From Methylovulum psychrotolerans (lineage in GTDB: Bacteria; Pseudomonadota; Gammaproteobacteria; Methylococcales; Methylomonadaceae), in the NCBI RefSeq assembly GCF_002923755.1, contig NZ_PGFZ01000013.1, forward strand, positions 1 to 64,000: a DNA stretch of 64,000 nt, given 5' to 3'. Each line of letters starts with the position of its first letter. Position 1 is the stretch's first letter. Under the pieces are notes generated by a model. That model made no database searches, was not told the origin of the DNA, and worked only from the letters and a program-made list of their open reading frames with translations. A program made the position numbers and the translations under genes. Positions 34,709 through 42,335 of this stretch are shown here, piece after piece.

Positions 34709-34924
34709 TTACGGTTTTGCTAACGCAAACTGGGTGGTTTTCACTAACGCCACCGCCTCTTGCCCAACTGCCAATCCTAATGTTTTTAATGAGCTGGTGG
34801 TGATAATAGACGTAATGATACCGGCGGCAGTATCCAGTTCGATTTCGGAAAGGACATCACGGGTGTGGATAGTCCGTATTTTGCCTTTAATTTGGTTATG
34901 GCCATTAACCTCAGACGTATTCAT
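34709..34924 (-). CDS. Molbindin (single TOBE/Mop domain, molybdate-binding)
   Basis: A 71-residue single Mop/TOBE domain: NQIKGKIRTIHTRDVLSEIELDTAAG, then ITSIITTSSLKTLGLAVGQEAVALVKTTQFALAK. Molbindins form hexamers that store molybdate or tungstate in the cytoplasm; a diazotroph with Mo-nitrogenase would benefit. The start at 34924 has AAGGGA about 7 bases upstream; the frame running on to 34960 is less likely. It heads the operon of the aldolase and CMP-sugar genes, an unexpected neighbourhood. Direct repeats upstream may be regulatory. Confidence 0.88.
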   Translation of the reverse strand: MNTSEVNGHNQIKGKIRTIHTRDVLSEIELDTAAGIITSIITTSSLKTLGLAVGQEAVALVKTTQFALAKP

Positions 34925-35041
34925 AAGCTTTTCCCTTAAGTAGTTGGATAGTTGTTGCACATAAGGACTAAAAGCAACAACAATGCCATATCAAAAAGAA
35001 AATAAAAATCAATGTGTTATTTTGTTTTATCAGAATAATAG

Positions 35042-35091
35042 GTGTTGATATATCAGCAGAAGCTGTTGATTTAGTGTTGATATATAAGCAG
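35042..35091. repeat. Pair of 18-bp direct repeats upstream of the molbindin gene
   Basis: GTGTTGATATATCAGCAG (35042-35059) and GTGTTGATATATAAGCAG (35074-35091) differ at one base and start 32 bases apart, about three helical turns. The first contains the perfect palindrome TGATATATCA. A partial third TGTTGAT lies between them at 35064. This spacing suggests a regulator-binding region. The rest of the 34925-35468 gap has no gene. Confidence 0.65.
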
Positions 35092-35307
35092 CAATCTGAT
35101 TGAAGGTGATCGGATAATGCTAAGGTTTTTTGATAATCCGCAAAATGGACGTGCTATTCGTTTGGCAAAAAAACGCCCCAAGCACCCGACATACCCCGCT
35201 GCCTGTCAAGATAATGGGCTATTTTCAGCGACTGGTAAAAACTTAGACGATCTAATCATTTACCATTAACTTCAAATGATTAGCATTTAATATGACCGAT
35301 TTTCAAC

Positions 35308-35338
35308 AAAGTTATCCACAGAAAATGTGGATAACTTT
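35308..35338. promoter_or_regulatory. Inverted pair of perfect DnaA boxes
   Basis: TTATCCACA at 35312-35320 and its complement TGTGGATAA at 35326-35334 are both exact consensus DnaA boxes, facing each other across GAAAA. The palindrome extends to 13-base arms (AAAGTTATCCACA). It lies about 130 bases upstream of tamA. No dnaA, gidA or AT-rich iteron array is near, so a DnaA-titration or regulatory site is more likely than a replication origin. Confidence 0.6.
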
Positions 35339-35468
35339 TCCACCCCCGCACATTCTTTGTTTCTTCTGTGGACGTATACGGCTACACTTTGGGGTAACCT
35401 TGCTAAAATAATAGGTAAACCTAGCCTAACCACCTCCCATAAACACTAAAATACCCCACAATGCCGTT

Positions 35469-37322
35469 ATGAAACTCGTATTTGCTTTGCGGATAAACGG
35501 TTGGATTTTATGCCTGACACTGCTGGCAATAACGGCGGCTTATGCCGCCGACCCCCAGCCTTATGCCGTGACTATTGCCAAAACTGGCGATACCGAGTTA
35601 GACGGGATGCTTGCGCAAGTCTGCACCTTAATCAGCCTCAAGGAAGTCGCTCCGGTTGGCTCGTTTGCCATGGTGGCACGGGCACGGGCGGATGTGGGAC
35701 GGTTTACGGCGGCCTTGCAAAGTTTGGGCTATTACCAAGGCAAAGTGCAGGTGCGCATTGCCGACCGACCCTTAGATGACCGGGGCATTTACGACACCAT
35801 TGACTACTCCCCCGCCAGCCCGCCTATACCCGTACAAATAACGGTAGAGCCAGGGGCATTGTTCCATGTCCATAATGCGGTTATTGAAGGCTCCGCCCCT
35901 AGTGAGGCTAAGCAATGGTTAGGCTTAAAGGCCAATGCCCCTGCCCGCGCGGCGGATCTCCAGCAAGCGGCGGAAAAATTAATGCTGGCCTTGCAAGATC
36001 ATGGCTATGCCTTGGCAAAAGTCGAAGAGCCGATAGGGCAATTATTGCCTGACAGCCACGAGTTGGATGTAAGTTATCGCGTGGTGGCGGGTGAGCCAGT
36101 GACCTTAGGCAAGGTCAGTGTGCAGGGTTTGGCTAAGGTAAACCCGGCTTTTGTCGACCGCCGCTTAAAAATCGCCTCAGGGCAGCCGTTTAAATTGTCC
36201 GATATTGAAAAAGACCGCCAGAGCTTACAGGCAACCGGGGTTTTTTCGACGGTACGGGTGCGTTTGGGTGAGGGGCAGAACCCACAGAAACTCGATCTCC
36301 AACAGCATCTGCCAGTCACCTTTGTGGTCGGGGAAAGGTTACGCCATACTATCCATTTAGGGGCAGCATATTCCACCGATTTAGGGGGCAGCCTTAACAA
36401 TTATTGGCAACATCACAACTTATTCGGTTATGGCGAACAGCTTAACCTGACCGCCGGAGTCACCCAGTTGGGCGGCAACAGTACCACCGGCGTCGGCTAT
36501 AATGTCGCCGCCAATTTCATTAAGCCGGATTTTTTACAAATCGGCCAATCCTTACTGGTCAATGTGGCGAATATCCGGCAAAATTTAATCACTTATAATG
36601 AAGATGTGTTTCTTGCCGAAGTTCAGCTCAGCCGGAAATTAAGCCCTGTTTGGACAGGAACTGTTGGCATAAGCCCAGAGCAAGCGAGTATCACCCAACA
36701 GGGTGAGACCCGTGATTACACCCTAGCCAGCTTGCCGCTAAGCCTCAAATATGACAGCACCAACAATCTGCTAGACCCCACGCACGGCAATCTGGCGACA
36801 GCGGCGCTGACACCGATTGAATCCCTACAGGGGTCAGAACTGCATACTTTTGTGATTATGCAATTGTCGGCGGCCAGCTATCTGGATTTTCACACCGAAG
36901 GCCGGAGTGTCTTGGCCGTGCATGGCTTGCTGGGTAATATTGCAGGGGCAGGGCGCTTTGACCTGCCGCCGGATAAACGCTTTTATGCCGGAGGCAGCGC
37001 GACGGTGCGCGGCTACCGTTACCAATCCATAGGACCGCAATTTAACGACGGTAACCCCCAAGGCGGTAAGGGGATCGCCACCGCCACGGTAGAGTTCCGC
37101 CAACGTCTGTTTGAACATTATGGCGTAGTGGCATTTACCGATGCCGGACAAGTTAGCCCTGATACCTTGCTAGCCTCGGGCGATTGGCGGATGGGGGCGG
37201 GGTTGGGCCTACGCTATTACACCAGCTTCGGGCCTTTGCGTTTGGATGTGGCGTTACCGCTCAACCCACAATCCAATAGCGGTTCTTTTGAGCTTTATTT
37301 AGGTCTTGGGCAGGCGTTCTGA
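35469..37322 (+). CDS. tamA: TamA, outer-membrane subunit of the translocation and assembly module
   Basis: A 617-residue Omp85-family protein. The signal peptide (LCLTLLAITAAYAAD) is followed by three POTRA domains up to about residue 290 (VSVQGLAKVNPAFVDRRLKIASGQPF is the third). A 16-stranded barrel follows, with GGSATVRGYRYQSIGP as the family VRGY/F loop motif and a terminal LYLGLGQAF strand ending in aromatic F. With TamB it helps insert autotransporters and other proteins or lipids into the outer membrane. The stop overlaps the tamB start as TGATG. Confidence 0.95.
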   Translation: MKLVFALRINGWILCLTLLAITAAYAADPQPYAVTIAKTGDTELDGMLAQVCTLISLKEVAPVGSFAMVARARADVGRFTAALQSLGYYQGKVQVRIADRPLDDRGIYDTIDYSPASPPIPVQITVEPGALFHVHNAVIEGSAPSEAKQWLGLKANAPARAADLQQAAEKLMLALQDHGYALAKVEEPIGQLLPDSHELDVSYRVVAGEPVTLGKVSVQGLAKVNPAFVDRRLKIASGQPFKLSDIEKDRQSLQATGVFSTVRVRLGEGQNPQKLDLQQHLPVTFVVGERLRHTIHLGAAYSTDLGGSLNNYWQHHNLFGYGEQLNLTAGVTQLGGNSTTGVGYNVAANFIKPDFLQIGQSLLVNVANIRQNLITYNEDVFLAEVQLSRKLSPVWTGTVGISPEQASITQQGETRDYTLASLPLSLKYDSTNNLLDPTHGNLATAALTPIESLQGSELHTFVIMQLSAASYLDFHTEGRSVLAVHGLLGNIAGAGRFDLPPDKRFYAGGSATVRGYRYQSIGPQFNDGNPQGGKGIATATVEFRQRLFEHYGVVAFTDAGQVSPDTLLASGDWRMGAGLGLRYYTSFGPLRLDVALPLNPQSNSGSFELYLGLGQAF

Positions 37323-40300
37323 TGCGTAAATATGTGTTTTGGCTCTTAGGTTTAATTTTCGGCTTGCCTTTGGCGGCCATCGTCTTGGTGCTGGTTGCCG
37401 CCAATACCTCAACAGGGCGGACATTTATCACCGATTCGGCCCATACCCTGAGCCAGCAGCGCTTAACCCTGTCTGAACTGACGGGGCATTTCCCCGAACA
37501 AGTGCGGGTCGGGCGGGTGATTTGGCAAGATAGCCAAGGTGTGCTGACCATTGAGCAATTACAAGTCGCTTGGCAACCTTGGCAATTATTCACAGGCCTG
37601 GCCGACATCCGACAAGTGGAGGCGGCGCATCTTAGTTTTGTCGCCACCCCGAATGCCCCCCCTCCGCCCCCAAGCCCGCCGTTTGATTTTGCTTCGCTCA
37701 ACTTACCGCTAACTGTTAAGCTTGGGCAGTTACATATCGGGCAAATTGACCTGACGGCCATGAGCGGCCAAACCCTCGGTTTGACGCTGGATGGCCAAGC
37801 GCAGCTTCGCTCCTTGCAACAAGGTGATTTGCACCTGTCGGTCAAAGACACCCAACACCAAGGTAGCTATACCCTAACCAGCCATATTGACGCTAACCGC
37901 CTATCTGTGCAGGCTAGCGTACAAGAACCTGCACAAGGGCTGCTATCGCAACTGCTCAACTGGCAAGATGCCAAGCCCTTAGTGTTGGAAGCCAGCGTTG
38001 ACGGCCCCTTAGACCAATTGACTACCCGGCTTGACCTTGATTGGGATTTGCTGAAAGCCAAAATGGCAGGCACATTCAACGCCAAAAACCAGCAAATCGA
38101 CTGGCAAATCAACGCCCAATCCCCCGCCATGCAAGCCCATGCCGACTTAGCTTGGCAGCAATTGGCCATCAATGGCAAACTGCAAGGCGCACTGACCCAA
38201 CCGACGCTGGATGGCCATATCGACATCCAAACCTTACGCGTTGCCAAAACGGTTATCAGACAACTGCACCTATTGGCACAAGGTGATAGCGGCCAACTGC
38301 ACCTGAGCGGAACCTTAGCGGGGCTGACCTTAGCCGAAGGCCAGCAAGACGTTTTACAAGCCCAACCCATCAACCTACAGGCGGCACTGCGCATGGATCA
38401 AGCGGCGCATCCCCTGACGCTGGCGCTCCAGCATCCGCTGTTTAGCGTGACAGGCACTGCCGCCACCGCCCCGCCCAACGCTACCATGCAGGTTAACTTA
38501 CCGCATTTGCAAGCCTTGGCGGCGTTGGCAGGGGTAGATATGGCAGGTACGGCCAGCGCCACCCTACAGGCACGGCAACAGGGTGACAAAACAGAAATCA
38601 ATCTGGACGGGCAGGTGGCTATGACGGGCGGCCCGGCAGCGTTAGTCAATCTGCTCGGTAAACAAGCCGATTTTGGCGTTACCTTGCTCGCCAGTGTGAC
38701 CGAACAAAGCTTATCGCGCTGCCAAGTGCGGGGCAAAGCCATCACCTTACAAGCCAGCGGCAGCTTGAAAGACCAACTGAGCCAATTGGATTGGCAACTG
38801 GGCATTAATGATTTGGGGGCGGTTATCGCCAAAGCGCAAGGTAAGCTAAACGCAAAAGGCCAGCTTAGCGGCCCACTAACCGACATGAGCGCCGTTGCCG
38901 AGATAAACGGCGAATTCGGCATGGGGGTTTGGCCGCGTAAACCGATCACCGCACAACTCAAAGCCGACCATCTGCCGCAGCAGGCCAGCGGCCAATTCAC
39001 TGCCCACACGGTGTGGCTAGGTGCGCCGATGGAGCTGGCGGCAGAAGTCAAACCCTTACCGAACCAAGCCCGGCAGATCAGCATCAACCGTGCTGATTGG
39101 AAAAGCCTCCATAGCCAAGGCCTGTTTGTGCTGCCTCCCGCCAGCGCATGGCCAACCGGAACACTGGACATCAGCATCAAACGCTTAGAGGATTTGCGCG
39201 GCATTGTGGACGTGCCGATAACTGGCGCAGTAACGGCGAACCTAAAAACCAATCCCGCCAATAGCGCCGAGATCAACGTTACCTTACGCAGCCTCGGTGT
39301 CGCAGCAACTACCCGCATCGACCAAGGCAAGCTGACGCTAACCGTACAAAACGCATTGGCTAAGCCGCGCTTGCATGGGCAATTGGCTCTACAGGGCTTA
39401 ACTGCCGGAACTCTGGCGGGTACTGCGCAAATGGATGTGGACGGCACTCTGGAACACCTGGCCATACAAGCCAGCAGCCATTTCGATAAGCCGCTGGATA
39501 CCTCCGTAAACATCAACAGTACCGGCTTTTATTCGGCCAGCACCCAAGCCTTGGAACTGGCGACCTTAACGGCGCAGTGGCAAAAGCAAGAGTTACGCTT
39601 ATTAGCCCCAGCCAGTATTAGCTTGGGCAAAACCCTTAGCGTCGCGCATTTACAGGCAGGTTGGGGCGAAGCCCGGTTGCTGGCCGACGGGCAGCTTAGT
39701 CCAGCTTTAGCACTCAACGCGCAAGTGCGGCAACTGAATCTTGATAGCGTCAAGTTGCTCATTCCCAGCCTGCCGATAAGCGGCAAAGTTTCGGCGGAAG
39801 CGCAATTACAAGGCAATCTATCCCAACCGACCGGAACACTGACCCTGAATGCCGAACAACTACGCCTTGTTGGCGGTAACGCCAACGCACTTCCCCCTGC
39901 CCACCTGAACACCACGGTTACTCTTGATGGCTTGCTTGCCCACCTACAGGCCCAGCTTAAAGCCGGAGACAATGCCAATCTGCAAATCACCGGCACTGCC
40001 CCGCTTAAACCGGATGGACTTTTGGACTTAAAAGTGAAAGGCTTACTGGAGCTAAAGCTATTCGATGCCTTACTCAGCACCAACGGGCGACGGAGCCGTG
40101 GCCAAATTAGCCTTGATGGCGGTTTGGCAGGGACATTAGCGCAACCACTGGTGACAGGCACCGCAACCTTAAACAAAGTGGAAGTGCGTGATTACGCCAT
40201 CGGCGCGAACATCACCGCCATTAACGGCATCATCAGGGCAAAAGACCAGCAATTACTGATAGAAAAACTGGTAGGTACTGCCGGAGAAGGTACGGTTGCC

Positions 40301-41293
40301 GTGACTGGCAGCATTGACGTATTGAAGGCGGGAATTCCGGTCAACCTAAAAATCACCGCTAACAAAGCCAAACCCTTGGCAAGTGACCGCTTGGCAGTTG
40401 ACTTAAACGCCGACCTGACCTTGCGCGGCTCGGCGACGGAACATTTGCTGCTATTAGGAGCGATTCAAATCAACCGCGCCGATATCCGCATTCCCGAACA
40501 CTTGCCCGCCAATCTCGCCGTACTTAAGCTAAAAACCCCCGGCCAACGCGAAGTGCCCGAAGCCAGCACAGCACCAATGGATCTCAATTTAGTGATTACC
40601 GCCATTGACGAAATTTTTGTCCGAGGACGGGGGGTTGAAGCCGAACTGGCAGGTACAGTACAAGTACACGGTACTGCCAACGCACCCGAACCCGCCGGAG
40701 GCTTTAGCTTACGGCGCGGCCAATATAATTTAGCCGGCAAGACTCTGACGTTCTCACAAGGCCGGGTCAGTTTTGACGGCGGCAAACTGACTGACCCCTC
40801 GCTCAATTTCATTGTCACTAACACTAAAAATAGCTTTACCACCACCCTGACTATCGGCGGTACGGCCAGTAATCCGAAAATAACCTTAAGCAGCGTCCCC
40901 GAACTGCCGCAAGATGAAATTCTGGCCCGTCTGCTGTTTGGCCAAAGCGCCAGTAGTTTGAGCGTGCTGGAAATGGTACAAATTGGCTCTGCGGTAGCCT
41001 CCTTATCAGGTGCCACCTCAAGCATGGGCGACCCTTTGGATAAGATCCGCAGTAGCCTAGGCCTAGATAGGCTCTCGGTCGGCGGCCAAAATACCTCCCT
41101 GGAAGCCGGACGCTATGTTGTCCCAGGCGTTTACCTCGGCACCCGGCAAGGGTTAACGGGTACGCCACAAGCCACCATCCAAATTGACCTGACCAAGCAC
41201 ATCAAGCTGGAAGCCGCTGTAGGGGCGACCAGCAGCACCAGCAAAAACGCCAACCCTAACAGCTTAGGGATTATTTATGAATTTGATTATTAA
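37322..41293 (+). CDS. tamB: TamB, periplasm-spanning subunit of the translocation and assembly module
   Basis: A 1323-residue AsmA-like TamB protein. A single N-terminal membrane anchor (VFWLLGLIFGLPLAAIVLVLVAA) is followed by more than 1000 residues of repetitive beta-strand sequence that should form a hydrophobic taco-like groove across the periplasm. The C-terminal DUF490 domain is clear (GGFSLRRGQYNLAGKTLTFSQGRVSFDGG, PQDEILARLLFGQSAS and SLGIIYEFDY). It is translationally coupled to tamA. Several long minus-strand frames across it are shadows. Confidence 0.95.
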   Translation: MRKYVFWLLGLIFGLPLAAIVLVLVAANTSTGRTFITDSAHTLSQQRLTLSELTGHFPEQVRVGRVIWQDSQGVLTIEQLQVAWQPWQLFTGLADIRQVEAAHLSFVATPNAPPPPPSPPFDFASLNLPLTVKLGQLHIGQIDLTAMSGQTLGLTLDGQAQLRSLQQGDLHLSVKDTQHQGSYTLTSHIDANRLSVQASVQEPAQGLLSQLLNWQDAKPLVLEASVDGPLDQLTTRLDLDWDLLKAKMAGTFNAKNQQIDWQINAQSPAMQAHADLAWQQLAINGKLQGALTQPTLDGHIDIQTLRVAKTVIRQLHLLAQGDSGQLHLSGTLAGLTLAEGQQDVLQAQPINLQAALRMDQAAHPLTLALQHPLFSVTGTAATAPPNATMQVNLPHLQALAALAGVDMAGTASATLQARQQGDKTEINLDGQVAMTGGPAALVNLLGKQADFGVTLLASVTEQSLSRCQVRGKAITLQASGSLKDQLSQLDWQLGINDLGAVIAKAQGKLNAKGQLSGPLTDMSAVAEINGEFGMGVWPRKPITAQLKADHLPQQASGQFTAHTVWLGAPMELAAEVKPLPNQARQISINRADWKSLHSQGLFVLPPASAWPTGTLDISIKRLEDLRGIVDVPITGAVTANLKTNPANSAEINVTLRSLGVAATTRIDQGKLTLTVQNALAKPRLHGQLALQGLTAGTLAGTAQMDVDGTLEHLAIQASSHFDKPLDTSVNINSTGFYSASTQALELATLTAQWQKQELRLLAPASISLGKTLSVAHLQAGWGEARLLADGQLSPALALNAQVRQLNLDSVKLLIPSLPISGKVSAEAQLQGNLSQPTGTLTLNAEQLRLVGGNANALPPAHLNTTVTLDGLLAHLQAQLKAGDNANLQITGTAPLKPDGLLDLKVKGLLELKLFDALLSTNGRRSRGQISLDGGLAGTLAQPLVTGTATLNKVEVRDYAIGANITAINGIIRAKDQQLLIEKLVGTAGEGTVAVTGSIDVLKAGIPVNLKITANKAKPLASDRLAVDLNADLTLRGSATEHLLLLGAIQINRADIRIPEHLPANLAVLKLKTPGQREVPEASTAPMDLNLVITAIDEIFVRGRGVEAELAGTVQVHGTANAPEPAGGFSLRRGQYNLAGKTLTFSQGRVSFDGGKLTDPSLNFIVTNTKNSFTTTLTIGGTASNPKITLSSVPELPQDEILARLLFGQSASSLSVLEMVQIGSAVASLSGATSSMGDPLDKIRSSLGLDRLSVGGQNTSLEAGRYVVPGVYLGTRQGLTGTPQATIQIDLTKHIKLEAAVGATSSTSKNANPNSLGIIYEFDY

Positions 41294-41307
41294 AGCCGTT
41301 CGGCTTT
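41292..41307 (+). terminator. Short hairpin after tamB
   Basis: AAAGCCG at 41292-41298 pairs with CGGCTTT at 41301-41307 with a 2-base gap, directly after the tamB stop. The T-run is short, so this is a weak terminator candidate. Confidence 0.4.
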
Positions 41308-41486
41308 GTGTAATACCCTATGCCTTGTTGGCGGTTCGTTGCTATGATAGCGATACCGTCACTCATTGAGCGATAAATAGTGGCGTGCAATGGCCTAACC
41401 GAGTGTGCCGACATTTAGCCCGTCATTTTCTCAATACCGGACTCTTCTAAGCTATTCTATCCCCTTACCAACCCTACCGCTAAGCC

Positions 41487-42119
41487 ATGACCGCCATTGT
41501 TACCGACCCGCCCTTAAAAGCTCTGACCGGGCAGACCATCCGCCATTACGAAGCCAATGCCCAAGCCTTTTGGGAAGGCACCAAAGACCATGATGTCTCG
41601 CAAAACCTCGCCGCGTTTTTAGGGGCTTGTAAAACGGGCAGCAGCTTGGATATTCTCGACCTGGGTTGCGGGCCGGGGCGGGATGTGCGCTATTTCCAAT
41701 CTATCGGCCACCGCCCCGTCGGCTTAGACGGCAGCGCCGCTTTTTGCCAAATGGCCGCACAACTGACCGGTTGCCCGATATGGCAACAAGATTTTCTCGA
41801 CCTGGACTTGCCCGCCCAAGCCTTCGACGGCATCTACGCCAACGCCTCGTTATTCCACGTCCCACGGCAACGCCTACCGGATGTACTCGCCACCCTGCAC
41901 CAAGCCCTAAGGCCGGACGGGGTATTGTTTACCTCCAACCCGCGCGGCCACGGCGAACAAGTACACGGACAACGCTACGGGCATTATATGGAACTGGCGG
42001 ACAGCGCGGCATTTCTCAACGCAGCACGTTTTGGCATCGTAGAACACTACTACCGTCCCCAAGGCCTACCCTGCAACCAACAGCCGTGGCTAGCGATTGT
42101 CAGTAGGCGTTTGGGGTGA
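41487..42119 (+). CDS. Class I SAM-dependent methyltransferase
   Basis: A 210-residue soluble Rossmann-fold methyltransferase. Motif I is LDILDLGCGPGRDVRYF, with PVGLDGSAAFCQMA as the acidic strand-2 end, DFLDLDLPAQAFDGIYANASLFHV as motif II region, and LRPDGVLFTSNPRG further on. The N-terminus (IRHYEANAQAFWEGTKDHDV) is typical of small-molecule methyltransferases of the UbiE/Tam type. The acceptor substrate is unknown. It is monocistronic, followed by palindromic repeats. Confidence 0.9.
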   Translation: MTAIVTDPPLKALTGQTIRHYEANAQAFWEGTKDHDVSQNLAAFLGACKTGSSLDILDLGCGPGRDVRYFQSIGHRPVGLDGSAAFCQMAAQLTGCPIWQQDFLDLDLPAQAFDGIYANASLFHVPRQRLPDVLATLHQALRPDGVLFTSNPRGHGEQVHGQRYGHYMELADSAAFLNAARFGIVEHYYRPQGLPCNQQPWLAIVSRRLG

Positions 42120-42129
42120 AGGGCTACTC

Positions 42130-42246
42130 GTGCAATGGCTAAAGACCATTGCACTCCGCTCAGAGCGGCCATCCCGTGGAGTGCAAAGGTCTTTAGCCTT
42201 TGCACAATGGCCTTACCCCCCCGTGCGGGCAAGATGCCCGCGCTCC
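42130..42246. repeat. Nested palindromes and a REP-like unit before the STAND gene
   Basis: Two 28-base arms, at 42130-42157 and 42178-42205, are inverted repeats matching at 26 positions, and each arm is itself a hairpin (GTGCAATGG-CTAAAGA-CCATTGCAC). They are followed at 42224-42246 by GCGGGCAAGATGCCCGCGCT, which matches one arm of the perfect palindrome inside the repeat at 50.9 kb. Such units are REP-like and probably dispersed in this genome. Confidence 0.75.
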
Positions 42247-42335
42247 ATCATGGCAACCGCGCCTGTTTTGCAACAATGGATTACTTTTGTCATAATAACG
42301 GCTGACAATACCCCGACAACCGCCAAGGATGACCT

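Noticed and set aside
35281-35400. Chromosomal replication origin
   Set aside because: Only two DnaA boxes, no AT-rich unwinding element array and no dnaA, dnaN or gidA nearby; kept only as a DnaA-box palindrome.
38398-39516. A 372-codon minus-strand frame within tamB
   Set aside because: It is a codon shadow of a GC-rich, repetitive gene; the product is serine-, arginine- and cysteine-rich with no domain.
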